A stretch of 64,000 nucleotides of DNA, taken from the NCBI RefSeq assembly GCF_001244545.1, contig NZ_LN852695.1, positions 589,158 to 653,157 on the forward strand, given 5' to 3'. Below are positions 53,978 to 63,889 of the stretch, in pieces (positions within the stretch are counted from its first letter, which is position 1; each line of letters starts with the position of its first letter). A model generated the notes under the pieces. The model worked only from the letters and a program-made list of their open reading frames with translations. It made no database searches and was not told where the DNA came from. This DNA is from Candidatus Stoquefichus sp. SB1. GTDB lineage: Bacteria; Bacillota_I; Bacilli_A; Erysipelotrichales; Coprobacillaceae. The position numbers and the translations under genes were made by a program.

Positions 53978-54820
53978 ATGATTATTAAGAAAATTTTAAA
54001 TAATAATGTCGTGATTACATTAAATGATCAACATGAAGAAATCATTGTGATGGGAAAAGGTTTAGCTTATGGGAAAAGACCAGGAGAGACAATAGATTCT
54101 CAAAAGATTAGTAAAACCTTTGAAATGAGCCTTAAAGAAAGCCAAAGAAAGATGATTGATATGTTAAAAGATATTCCTATTGAATATATGGAAATATCTG
54201 ATCAAGTGATTCAAAAAGCGAGAAAAGAATTGAATAATGATATTGATGATTCTCTCTATATAAGTTTAACAGATCATATTCATACAAGTATCGAAAGATA
54301 TCGTGAAGGAATTCTTTTAAAAAATCAATTGTTATTAGAAATTAAGCATTTTTATAAAAAGGAATATGAGTTAGGGTTATGGGCACTTTCGTTAATTGAA
54401 GCAAAATATCAGATTCATATGGATGATGATGAAGCAGGATTTATTGCATTACATATTGTGAGTAGTGAAGTTGGTAAGAATATTAGTGATGTTTATGAAA
54501 TGACAGGGTTTATTCAAGGAATATTAGAGTTGGTAAAAAATTATTTTCATAGAGATTTTGATGAAGATTCTTTATCTTATTATCGTTTTGTAACACATTT
54601 AAAGTTTTTTGGATTAAGAGTTTTTAATCAAACGAAACATAATCAGGATGAATCTTTAAATAATGATCTTTTAGAAATTATGAAAGAAAAATATGTTCAA
54701 CCTTATTTATGTGCTTTGGAGATTAAATCATTTATTGAAAGAAAGTATGATTATTCTTTAGAGGATGAAGAAGTTTTATTTTTAACGATACATGTAGCAA
54801 AAATCATTTCTAATAAGTAA
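53978..54820 (+). CDS. BglG/LicT-family transcriptional antiterminator
   Basis: 280 residues. N-terminal RNA-binding CAT domain (IIKKILNNNVVITLN, GKGLAYGKRPGE), then two PRD domains with His residues phosphorylated by the PTS (LYISLTDHIHTSIERY, IALHIVSSE; ITHLKFF-like and LTIHVAKI). Binds the RAT just upstream and so controls its own operon. Start is the ATG after GGAGGGAGAGATTTCA; an earlier in-frame start (53960) lies in the terminator. Confidence 0.93.
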   Translation: MIIKKILNNNVVITLNDQHEEIIVMGKGLAYGKRPGETIDSQKISKTFEMSLKESQRKMIDMLKDIPIEYMEISDQVIQKARKELNNDIDDSLYISLTDHIHTSIERYREGILLKNQLLLEIKHFYKKEYELGLWALSLIEAKYQIHMDDDEAGFIALHIVSSEVGKNISDVYEMTGFIQGILELVKNYFHRDFDEDSLSYYRFVTHLKFFGLRVFNQTKHNQDESLNNDLLEIMKEKYVQPYLCALEIKSFIERKYDYSLEDEEVLFLTIHVAKIISNK

Positions 54821-54924
54821 AGGAGGATAGTGGTGAAGAAATGATTGATTAATAGATGGGTGGTGACATTCAGTTGGCCAAACCTTCATGAATTGAAGTT
54901 TTCAAGAAAATGGAGGATAAGAAA

Positions 54925-56775
54925 ATGAAATATGAAAAACTTTCAAGAGAAATTATTGAGGCTGTAGGTGGTAAGGATAATATTATATCTTTAGTTCATT
55001 GTGCAACACGATTACGTTTTACTTTAAAAGATGAAACATTGGCTAATGATGAAAAAATTAATCATATTGAAGGGGTTTTATCATTAGTAAAGAAGGGTGG
55101 ACAATATCAATTAGTTATTGGTAATTATGTTCATGATGTTTATTTGGAAGTTGTTAAACTTGCAGATATTCATGAAGAAGGAGATATCTTAGAAGCTCCT
55201 AAGAAAAAACAAGGTATTATCAATTCTATTTTTGGAGCAATTATTGGTAGTGTAGGACCATTAATTCCACCACTTGTTGCAGCAGGGTTAGGTAAATGTA
55301 TATTAATGGTTTTAACATTAACAAAGGTTTTATCAACAGATTCACAAACTTATTATATTTTTAATTTTATTTTTGATACAACATTTACATTTTTACCTGT
55401 TTTGATTGCTTTTTCAGCAGCGAAACAATTTAAATGTAATCCTTACATGGCAGCATTTTTAGGCTGTATGTTAGTTCATCCTAGTTGGGCTGAAATGGTT
55501 GCATCAGGGAAGCCAATTCAATTATTTGGAATAATTCCAGTGGTTGCTATGAAATATACATCTACCATTATTCCAAGTATTATGATTGTTTGGGTCATGA
55601 GTTATGTGGAAAGATTCTTTAATAAACACATTCATGCAATGATTAAGAATTTTATGGCACCATTATTAACAATTTTAATTATGGCTCCATTGTCATTTGT
55701 TATTTTAGCTCCTGCAATGACAGTGATTTCATTAGGAATTAGTAAAGTTATTATGTTATTTTATAATCAATTTGGAATGATAGCTATTGGTGTTTCTTGT
55801 TTATTATATCCATGGTTAGTGTCTACTGGAATGCATGCAGCACTTGCATTAGCAGGTATTGAAATGATTGGAAAATCAGGTTTTGATCCATTTACAAGAA
55901 CTTTGACTTTATGCCATAACATGTCACAGGGCGCTGCCTCATTTGCAATTGGATTAAAAACAAAGAACAAGGAATTTAAGAGTACATGTTTTTCTTCAAG
56001 TTTAACAGCTTTTTTAGCAGGAATTACTGAACCTTGTTTATATGGTGTGACATTGAAATTAAAGAAACCTATGTATGCCTGTATGATTGGTGGCGGTGTG
56101 GCTGGGTTATATGCTGGTTTTGTTGGTTTAAAGGCTTATGCTTTTTTAACTCCAGGATTATTTAGTTTACCAATGTGGATGACTGAAAATAATGGTAATA
56201 ACTTTACAAATGCTTTAATAACAATTGCAATTTGTGTAGTTATAACATTTATTGCAACTTTAATGATTGGTTTTGATGATCCTGTGGAAGAAAAGGAAAC
56301 AGTCAAAAAAAATATAAATAATGAAATTAAAAGATTGGCAAGTCCAATTGAAGGAAAGTTAATTGATTTAGATCAAGTTGATGATGAAACATTTGCTAGT
56401 GAAGTGATTGGTAAAGGAATTGCGATTATGCCAACAAGTGGAAAAGTTTATGCGCCAGCTGATGGTGTAGTGAGTGCAACGTTTGAAACAAAACATGCGA
56501 TTGGATTAACAACTGATACAGGAATTGAATTATTAATACATATTGGAATTGATGCTGTTAAACTAGGAGGAGAATGTTTTAAAGAGATTGTCAAAAAAGG
56601 TCAACGTGTTCAAAAAGGAGATTTACTTCTAGAATTTGAATTAGATAAAATGGCAGCATCAGGAGTTGATCCAACAACAATGGTCATTATTACGAATAGT
56701 CAGGATTATTTAGAAATCTTACCAGTTAAAGATAAAGAGGTCCATTCTTTAGATCAATTATTAACAGTTATATAG
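54925..56775 (+). CDS. PTS beta-glucoside-type transporter EIIBCA
   Basis: 616 residues in BglP order: EIIB (active Cys in LVHCATRLRFTL, about residue 26), EIIC of ~10 helices (GSVGPLIPPLVAAGLGK, STGMHAALALAG, AGITEPCLYGVTLKLKKP) and EIIA (His in LLIHIGIDAVKLGG, about 537). Complete, so it can import and phosphorylate a beta-glucoside or related sugar by itself. Unlike classic bgl operons the next genes are not a glycosidase but a PHP phosphoesterase and a tyrosine phosphatase. Confidence 0.92.
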   Translation: MKYEKLSREIIEAVGGKDNIISLVHCATRLRFTLKDETLANDEKINHIEGVLSLVKKGGQYQLVIGNYVHDVYLEVVKLADIHEEGDILEAPKKKQGIINSIFGAIIGSVGPLIPPLVAAGLGKCILMVLTLTKVLSTDSQTYYIFNFIFDTTFTFLPVLIAFSAAKQFKCNPYMAAFLGCMLVHPSWAEMVASGKPIQLFGIIPVVAMKYTSTIIPSIMIVWVMSYVERFFNKHIHAMIKNFMAPLLTILIMAPLSFVILAPAMTVISLGISKVIMLFYNQFGMIAIGVSCLLYPWLVSTGMHAALALAGIEMIGKSGFDPFTRTLTLCHNMSQGAASFAIGLKTKNKEFKSTCFSSSLTAFLAGITEPCLYGVTLKLKKPMYACMIGGGVAGLYAGFVGLKAYAFLTPGLFSLPMWMTENNGNNFTNALITIAICVVITFIATLMIGFDDPVEEKETVKKNINNEIKRLASPIEGKLIDLDQVDDETFASEVIGKGIAIMPTSGKVYAPADGVVSATFETKHAIGLTTDTGIELLIHIGIDAVKLGGECFKEIVKKGQRVQKGDLLLEFELDKMAASGVDPTTMVIITNSQDYLEILPVKDKEVHSLDQLLTVI

Positions 56776-56789
56776 AAGGAGTGAACAAA

Positions 56790-57626
56790 ATGGTTTATGC
56801 AGATTTACATGTTCATACAAATCATAGTGATGGAACACAGGAAATACGTGATGTTTTAATGATGGCTAAAGCAAAAGGAATACAAACAATAGCAATTACT
56901 GATCATGATACAATCAACCATTTAGATGAAGTTGAACAGATTGGAAAGAAACTAGGAATAAGAACTATTCGAGGTGTAGAAATGAGTTGTTATGATGAAG
57001 AAGTTGCTAAAAAGATTCATGTTGTAGGTTTATGGTTAAATGAAAAGGCACCTCATGTAGAGGCACTTTGTCAAAAAACATTAGCATGTAGAGATGCATA
57101 TCATCATAAACTGATTGAAAATCTTTCTTTAAAGGACTATCATATAACTTATGAGGATGCAAAAAAATATTCCCCTTATAATATCGTCTTTAAAATTCAT
57201 ATCTTTTTGGCATTAATGGAAAAATATCCTAAAGACATGACACCGCAAAAATATCGTGAACTGTTTGCTTCAAAGACATCAAAGGAAACAGATTTGCAGA
57301 TGGGCTATATAGATATTCGTGAAGGAATAGAAGCAATTCGAAAAGATGGTGGGATTGCCATAATTGCACATCCTTGTGAATATAGTAATTATGATGAAAT
57401 TGCGAAATATGTTGAATATGGATTACAAGGGATTGAAATATCCCATCCTAGCATGAAAGAAGAGGATTATCCTTTAGTGCAGAAATATGTGAAAAGATTC
57501 AATTTGTTTCAAAGTGGGGGAAGTGATTTCCATGATCCTCGTTTAACACAGATGGGTCAATATGGACTAACTCAGCAACAGTTTGAAGAGTTAGAAAATC
57601 ATATGAGAAAGGTGAAAGAGTTATGA
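56790..57626 (+). CDS. PHP-domain metal-dependent phosphoesterase
   Basis: 278 residues. Metal-binding YADLHVHTNHSDGT, ITDHDTI, RGVEMSCY, IIAHPCEYSNYDEI and GGSDFHDP give a complete PHP active site, like YciV/RNase AM and nucleotide or phospho-sugar phosphatases. Start is the ATG 8 nt after GAAGGAG. Lies 14 nt after the PTS gene and overlaps the phosphatase by 4 nt, so it belongs to the PTS operon; it may act on the product of the transporter. Confidence 0.88.
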   Translation: MVYADLHVHTNHSDGTQEIRDVLMMAKAKGIQTIAITDHDTINHLDEVEQIGKKLGIRTIRGVEMSCYDEEVAKKIHVVGLWLNEKAPHVEALCQKTLACRDAYHHKLIENLSLKDYHITYEDAKKYSPYNIVFKIHIFLALMEKYPKDMTPQKYRELFASKTSKETDLQMGYIDIREGIEAIRKDGGIAIIAHPCEYSNYDEIAKYVEYGLQGIEISHPSMKEEDYPLVQKYVKRFNLFQSGGSDFHDPRLTQMGQYGLTQQQFEELENHMRKVKEL

Positions 57627-58381
57627 GAGAGTTACGGATAAGAAATTTTAGAGATGTCAGTGGTTATCAAAATGAATATGGTGAAGTCATGGAATCAAAT
57701 ATGATTTTTAGAGGGGCGTCGTTAGACGCCATCTCTTTTGATGATGCGAAGTATATGGAAGAACAATTAGGTATCAAATATATTCTTGATTATCGTGATG
57801 AACAGGAAGCAAGTCTTGCAAAAGATATCACTTTTCCTAGTGCCAAGTATATACGAATTGGGGCATTGCAATTGAAAGAACATAAAGATAATGGTTTTGA
57901 TTTTGGAAGTATGTTATCAGGGAAAATGACACCTGATAAATTGAAATTTTTAATTCAATATATTCAGGAAGGTTATCGAACAATGGCTTTTGATAATCCT
58001 GCCTATCATCAATTGTTTGAATTGTTATTGAAGGATGATGGACATGTCTATTTTCATTGCTCAGCAGGAAAGGATCGAACAGGGGTCAGTGCTTTTTTAA
58101 TTATGATAGCATTAGGTATGAGTGAAGAAGATGCGATTGATGAATATTTGTTATCTAATGAGTATTTACATGATTTTGTAGAAGGATTTTATAAGGAACA
58201 TCATATTCCTAAAATGTTTAGAAAGTATTGTGATCCATTATTGATGGTTCAAAAAGAAAATATTTTACTGACGATTCAATCTATTAAAGAAAAATATTCA
58301 GATTATTATGAATTTTTAGAGAAAGAGTATGGTATTGATGAAGAGAAAAGGAAGGTATTAAGAGAAATATATTGTAAGTAG
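57623..58381 (+). CDS. Tyrosine/dual-specificity-type phosphatase
   Basis: 252 residues. The P-loop HCSAGKDRTGVSAFL (Cys about residue 146) and the N-terminal NFRDVSGYQNEYGEVMESNMIFRGASL are those of the bacterial PTP/lipid-phosphatase group (LipA, IphP, MptpB-like). The Lys and Asp in the P-loop are features of enzymes that also act on phosphoinositides. Coupled to the PHP gene by ATGA. Confidence 0.9.
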   Translation: MRELRIRNFRDVSGYQNEYGEVMESNMIFRGASLDAISFDDAKYMEEQLGIKYILDYRDEQEASLAKDITFPSAKYIRIGALQLKEHKDNGFDFGSMLSGKMTPDKLKFLIQYIQEGYRTMAFDNPAYHQLFELLLKDDGHVYFHCSAGKDRTGVSAFLIMIALGMSEEDAIDEYLLSNEYLHDFVEGFYKEHHIPKMFRKYCDPLLMVQKENILLTIQSIKEKYSDYYEFLEKEYGIDEEKRKVLREIYCK

Positions 58382-58394
58382 GGGGGTGAATATA

Positions 58395-59051
58395 TTGGCA
58401 ACTATGATTCATTGGGAGTGGTTTTTAAGAATTATTTTAGCAGGATTATGTGGTGTTTTGATTGGGTATGAAAGAAGAAATCGAAATAAGGAAGCAGGGA
58501 TTAGGACCCATGCAATTATTGCTTTAGGTGCAGCATTAATCATGATTGTTTCTAAATATGGTTTTCCTGATGTGAAAGAGTACGATGCTGCACGTATGGC
58601 AGCACAAATTGTCAGTGGTGTTGGTTTTTTAGGTGCTGGTGTTATATTTGTGAGACACGGGACAGTATCAGGATTAACGACTGCAGCTGGTATGTGGGCA
58701 ACTGCTGGGGCTGGAGCTTGTATTGGTGCAGGACTATATGATGTTGGTATTATGGCAACGCTATGTGTAGCTGGATTGCAGTTCATATTCCATAAGGGTG
58801 TTTTTCGTAAGTTTACGAATCAAGGTCAAATTATACAAATACAGGTCACTCAGGATGCTTCTGCTCTCGCTGATATTCAACATACTCTTAAAAAACATGG
58901 CGTTGCAATTCAGTCAATGAAAGTTGAAGTCATAGATAGAGATACTTTGTTTATTGAAGTTGATGGTATCACACCACAATCATTTAATCGTGAGGAATTA
59001 TTAGAAGAAATGATGGATAAGAAATATATGAAGATGTTTAGTTATGCCTAA
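58395..59051 (+). CDS. MgtC/SapB family membrane protein
   Basis: 218 residues from TTG (spaced 6 nt after GGGGGGTG); GTG at 58386 is the other possible start. Four to five helices with GVLIGYERRNRNKEAGIRTHAIIALGAA, VSGVGFLGAGVIF and LTTAAGMWATAGAGACIGAGLY, then a C-terminal ACT-like cytoplasmic domain. MgtC proteins are linked to Mg2+ homeostasis. Last gene of the RAT-controlled run. Confidence 0.9.
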   Translation: MATMIHWEWFLRIILAGLCGVLIGYERRNRNKEAGIRTHAIIALGAALIMIVSKYGFPDVKEYDAARMAAQIVSGVGFLGAGVIFVRHGTVSGLTTAAGMWATAGAGACIGAGLYDVGIMATLCVAGLQFIFHKGVFRKFTNQGQIIQIQVTQDASALADIQHTLKKHGVAIQSMKVEVIDRDTLFIEVDGITPQSFNREELLEEMMDKKYMKMFSYA

Positions 59052-59084
59052 AAAATAGCGATAAATGCTTAGAATTTCTTGACA

Positions 59085-60875
<1,791 letters not shown>

Positions 60876-61076
60876 ATTTTTATAGAACACATTGTTAAAA
60901 TAGTGATCAGATGATTATATAGGTTAAAAAAGTGATGTCGCTTCACTCCACAACAACGGGCAACGCCCGTTGTTTCAAGAAAATAAATAAAAAAGGCGTC
61001 AGTATGAATATTAGTGTGTTTGTTGTGGCGTCATATGTATTAATAAACATTAGTGAACCAAAGATATTTAGGGTGA
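60876..61076. other. Spacer with a GC-rich hairpin and short direct repeats
   Basis: A 9-bp perfect hairpin ACAACGGGC-AAC-GCCCGTTGT (60953-60973) lacks a good T run but may end lysS transcription. GGCGTCA followed by TATG-like and TTAGTG occurs twice (60995 and 61027). No gene seen. Confidence 0.5.
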
Positions 61077-61151
61077 TTAATAACAGTTCATTAGAATATA
61101 ATTGGTAGAAACATGTAGAATATGGAAATGTGAAATGAAATAATTAATAAC

Positions 61152-61467
61152 GGAACAGCAATAGCGGTAGGTGGTTAGCCTTGGTCGTGAGACCGATGGT
61201 ACGTAATCTTCGTTGACATAAATATCCAATAAGTTGGAAATATGAAAAACGGAGGTGATTGACATGACTACATATGAAACAGTTATGGTGATGCTGACTT
61301 GTTTGGCATTTGTTATGACTGTCGTAGGAATAATTGTCAAATTGCTTCTTGTCATTATAGATAAGGAATTTAAAGCAAAAAAATAACTACCTCATGCGTT
61401 TTGGTCGACCGTGAGATAGTTATTTCATAGTTGTAAATCCAAGGCATAACCGCTTATCGGCTGTTCC
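61152..61467. repeat. Inverted repeat in the two RNAs of the type I locus
   Basis: GGAACAGC...ATA..GCGGT...TTA.GCCTTGG stands at 61152-61184 on the plus strand and, inverted, at 61439-61467. Each transcript thus carries the same ~30-nt element near its 5' end. Confidence 0.7.
61264..61386 (+). CDS. Holin-like small toxin of a type I toxin-antitoxin locus
   Basis: 40 residues, MTTYETVMVMLTCLAFVMTV then a hydrophobic run and a basic end KEFKAKK. This is the form of the 'putative holin-like toxin' family (TxpA/BsrG-like): polar MTxYE start, one membrane helix, Lys-rich tail. Very strong ribosome site ACGGAGGTGATT. Preceded by a long structured 5' region (GGTC-GTGA-GACC hairpin at 61183-61194; CCAA-TAAG-TTGG). 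A convergent antisense RNA gene shares its terminator. Expected to depolarise the membrane when overproduced; inferred from family. Confidence 0.75.
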   Translation: MTTYETVMVMLTCLAFVMTVVGIIVKLLLVIIDKEFKAKK

Positions 61468-61476
61468 TTCTCTCAC
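61381..61476 (-). ncRNA. Convergent antitoxin RNA of the type I locus
   Basis: Minus-strand promoter TTGACT (61504-61509), 17-bp spacer, TATAAT (61481-61486) predicts a start near 61474. The RNA ends at the hairpin AAATAACTA...TAGTTATTT (61381-61389 with 61417-61425), followed on this strand by a run of about eight T just inside the toxin gene's 3' end. The hairpin is shared with the toxin mRNA. Its loop contains GGTCGACC and complements TTGGTCG in the toxin 5' region (61181-61187). Length about 95 nt. Confidence 0.75.
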
Positions 61477-61480
61477 TTAC

Positions 61481-61509
61481 ATTATAGTTTATACAGAAAT
61501 GAAAGTCAA
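61481..61509 (-). promoter_or_regulatory. Promoter of the antitoxin RNA
   Basis: TTGACT, 17-bp spacer, TATAAT on the minus strand; near consensus. Confidence 0.8.
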
Positions 61510-61542
61510 ATACTCTTTTTTGTTTAAAATAATAAAAAAACC

Positions 61543-61580
61543 AATGAAACCTTTCTCGAATGGGAGAGGTTTTATTATGT
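61543..61580 (+). terminator. Stand-alone terminator hairpin
   Basis: AACCTTTCTC-GAAT-GGGAGAGGTT with T-rich sequence after it. It lies between the toxin locus and the next small gene. Confidence 0.65.
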
Positions 61581-61761
61581 TTTTTATTAGAGTACCTCTG
61601 TTTTCATTTCAAAAAGAATGAAAAATGATTATCATAAAAATTACTTTTGGGTATATTCAGTTTTGAATATAATAAAGCCATATTAACTGCAACTTGATTA
61701 TGGTGAAATGAATAGATGAATATGATATAATATTTGCAGAAAGTATCTTTGGGAGAAGTAG

Positions 61762-61932
61762 ATGAGTATGAGTGAAGAAACAAGAAAAATCATTGATGAA
61801 GTCGATGCAACAATGCGCCTTGAAGGTATGCCTTTGACAGCTGATGACATGGAAATGCTGAGGCGATGCTTAGAGAAAGAATCAAGTTTTGATGTTGAAA
61901 GACAAAGAATTTTTAAGGAGATCGCTCTTTAA
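61762..61932 (+). CDS. VbhA-like Fic antitoxin (orphan)
   Basis: 56 residues: MSMSEETRKIIDEVDATMRL then EGMPLTADDMEMLRRCLEKE and a helical tail. The inhibitory motif (S/T)xxxE(G/N) is present as TMRLEG, and the spacing to 'LTxxDxxxLRxxL' is that of the antitoxin_VbhA family, which blocks AMP transfer by Fic toxins. No Fic gene follows in this window; the next gene is an NTF2-like protein. Start has GGGAGAAG upstream; an ATG two codons later is possible. Confidence 0.65.
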   Translation: MSMSEETRKIIDEVDATMRLEGMPLTADDMEMLRRCLEKESSFDVERQRIFKEIAL

Positions 61933-61946
61933 AGTGGAGGTAGAAA

Positions 61947-62315
61947 ATGAATATTCGAAATTATTGGAAATATTCTCTAGAACAAAATGCGGAAGAGATG
62001 AAAAAGTATTTTCATGATAATGCATATATCAATTGGCATAATACAAATGAACATTTTACTGTTACTGAATTTATTCAAGCAAATTGTGAATATCCGGGTA
62101 AATGGAATGGTGAGGTTGAACGTATTGAATTAATAGATAATCTAATTATTACTGTTGTTCATGTTTATTCATTAGAAAAAAGATTATCATTTCATGTAAC
62201 CTCATTTATAAAAACAGAAAATGATTTGATAATATCTATTGATGAATATTGGGGTGATGATGGTATAGCACCTCAATGGAGATTGGATAAGAAAATAGGA
62301 GTTTCTATAAAATGA
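61947..62315 (+). CDS. NTF2-like / SnoaL-fold small protein
   Basis: 122 residues. NYWKYSLEQNAEEMKKYFHDNAYINWHNTNEHFTVTEFIQAN, then strands with IELIDNLIITVVHVYS and FHVTSFIKTENDLIISIDEYWGDDG, the usual cone-shaped NTF2 fold pattern with the ending EYWGDDGxAPQWR. Members bind small ligands or act as simple enzymes; role unknown. GGAGG ribosome site; 14 nt after the antitoxin-like gene. Confidence 0.75.
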   Translation: MNIRNYWKYSLEQNAEEMKKYFHDNAYINWHNTNEHFTVTEFIQANCEYPGKWNGEVERIELIDNLIITVVHVYSLEKRLSFHVTSFIKTENDLIISIDEYWGDDGIAPQWRLDKKIGVSIK

Positions 62316-62528
62316 TAATATCTAGATTATCTAACTCAAAAAGTAAAAAATAGAACTAAATCAATTCCAATTTAAAAATAACACAAAATTAGATGCTTTA
62401 TTAACTATGATAGATAGTATTATTATTTCATTATACAATTATAGAGAATGGAAGACTAGAGTTTAGAAGATTTGAGTTTAATAAAATATTTGTGTCCGTG
62501 CGCAAAGCGTGGGGAAATGGAGGAATAT

Positions 62529-62738
62529 ATGAAAAAATATGAATATAAGTTTATTGAAGTCAATGCAAAAAGAGGATTAAAAGATAAGGCTGGAGATACA
62601 TTTGATGAATGTAAACGTATTATAACTGCAGAAAGTGAAAATGGTTGGAGATTGAAACAAGTAGTGACACCATTTAATGAAAAACTGGGTATAAATAGTG
62701 CAATGGGGTATCAAATTATTTTTGAAAGGGAAATTTAA
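62529..62738 (+). CDS. DUF4177 domain protein
   Basis: 69 residues, MKKYEYKFIEVNAKRGLKDK, then 'FDECKRIITAESENGWRLKQVVTPFNEKLGINSAMGYQIIFER'. The pattern YEYKFIEV..., 'I...ENGWRL.QVV.P', 'YQIIFER' is the DUF4177 signature. Start is the ATG five nt after GGAGG; the frame open upstream (to 62472) is not homologous. Function unknown. Confidence 0.8.
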   Translation: MKKYEYKFIEVNAKRGLKDKAGDTFDECKRIITAESENGWRLKQVVTPFNEKLGINSAMGYQIIFEREI

Positions 62739-62774
62739 ACAAGTTAGAAAAAGGGAGTTTGAGAAGGAGATTAC

Positions 62775-63284
62775 ATGAAGAAAATTCTAATTATGTTTAT
62801 AATGTTGATTTTACTTGTTGGTTGTAAGAAAGATGAGTTTTCTAGTTTTAAGGATAACTATATAGAAGAACACGGTATTACAGATATTGAGGAAATAACA
62901 TCATATGGAGATAAATCATATATTGAAGGCATTATTTTTAAAGGACTTTTTCATGGTACTGAAGAAGAACTCTATTTTTGTGAAGGGTTGCCAGGTAAAG
63001 GGGATGGTATATTTTCAAATGGAGAGTATGGTGCTGGGCCTCTTTCTATTGAGGAAGGGATGAGATATCGAGTTTATGATGGAAAAGATTTTGGATATGA
63101 CAGAAGTTATTTTGTAGCAATGGTATATAGAAAAATGAGCGTTGTTTATTATAAGGGAGAGAGTATTGATTTTAAAACAGTAGATGTTCAGTTAAATGAT
63201 AAAGATATTACGTTAACAGTATGGTTAATGCCATTTAGTAATGGAGATGAAATAAGTTTATCTGATTTTGAATATCAAGAGTAG
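62775..63284 (+). CDS. Small lipoprotein of unknown function
   Basis: 169 residues. Lipobox ILLVGCKK at residue ~16; the remainder is soluble, with no family I recognise (FKGLFHGTEEELYFCEGLPG, VYDGKDFGYDRSYFVAMVY). Anchored on the outer face of the membrane. In a run of small accessory genes; GGAG ribosome site. Confidence 0.7.
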   Translation: MKKILIMFIMLILLVGCKKDEFSSFKDNYIEEHGITDIEEITSYGDKSYIEGIIFKGLFHGTEEELYFCEGLPGKGDGIFSNGEYGAGPLSIEEGMRYRVYDGKDFGYDRSYFVAMVYRKMSVVYYKGESIDFKTVDVQLNDKDITLTVWLMPFSNGDEISLSDFEYQE

Positions 63285-63345
63285 ATTGTAGTTTGTAGAA
63301 GTCATAAAGAGTGGTAAAAATGAGAATTGATAAGGAGAAAACAAA

Positions 63346-63825
63346 ATGTATATTGAAAAGTATTGGGATAATTATATTGGTGGTACAGATGACAGTCTAA
63401 CATTGCTAGATTATCTAATTGATAAACAGAAAACCGAAATATCTCTCAGCGAAATATTTGCGGACACTGGTTTAGATAAGCTAAACTGGGATTTTCACAA
63501 TACAGAGATAGATCTTGAGTACATAGACCATGATGGAAGCGCACATGAATTCGACTTTGCTATTGATTTGTTTACCGATTTAGCAGCCTTAATGTTGGAG
63601 TGTTCTATGAATGGAAGTGTGTCTTTGGGGGAACTGTTGAATGATGAGAAAGAAAATATTGTCCGTATTACTTTCACCCAAGAAGAAAAGAAAGCCATAA
63701 ACAAAGCACTGGATGACTTTGTTAAAAATCCGCTATCTTATGATCTCCATGAAATGGTTCCAGAAGATGATATGCAAGAAATGGCACAGGACTGTGAAAG
63801 TATCCGCAAGGAACTGTGTGAATAA
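63346..63825 (+). CDS. Imm68-like immunity protein
   Basis: 159 residues, acidic, no membrane segment. MYIEKYWDNYIGGTDDSLTLLDYLIDKQKTEISLSEIFADTGLDKL and FDFAIDLFTDLAALMLECSMNGSVSLGEL, ending DFVKNPLSYDLHEMVPEDDMQEMA. This is the pattern I associate with Imm68-type putative immunity proteins of polymorphic toxin systems. No toxin gene is in the window, but gene clusters of orphan immunity genes are common. Codon use (GCC, CTC, CTG, GGG) is richer in GC than neighbours, suggesting recent acquisition. Confidence 0.65.
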   Translation: MYIEKYWDNYIGGTDDSLTLLDYLIDKQKTEISLSEIFADTGLDKLNWDFHNTEIDLEYIDHDGSAHEFDFAIDLFTDLAALMLECSMNGSVSLGELLNDEKENIVRITFTQEEKKAINKALDDFVKNPLSYDLHEMVPEDDMQEMAQDCESIRKELCE

Positions 63826-63889
63826 TTCTTATTTATTAGGGAGTTAAATTGAATGATAAATTAGAAGTTGAAGGAGGCTTGCCGATTAG

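Noticed and set aside
54821-54924. Tiny ORF after a strong ribosome site between the antiterminator and PTS genes
   Set aside because: AAGGAGG is followed by GTG GTG AAG AAA TGA, only four sense codons; probably a remnant or spacer, and the PTS gene has its own GGAGG.
60995-61045. GGCGTCA direct repeats as insertion-sequence ends
   Set aside because: Short, imperfect, with no transposase or target duplication nearby.
61077-61355. 92-codon minus-strand ORF over the toxin region
   Set aside because: It is the shadow of the toxin leader and gene, has no ribosome site and no similarity to known proteins.
62353-62466. 38-codon open stretch between the NTF2-like and DUF4177 genes
   Set aside because: No start codon with a ribosome site in the first half; it may be a relic of a small gene but cannot be supported.
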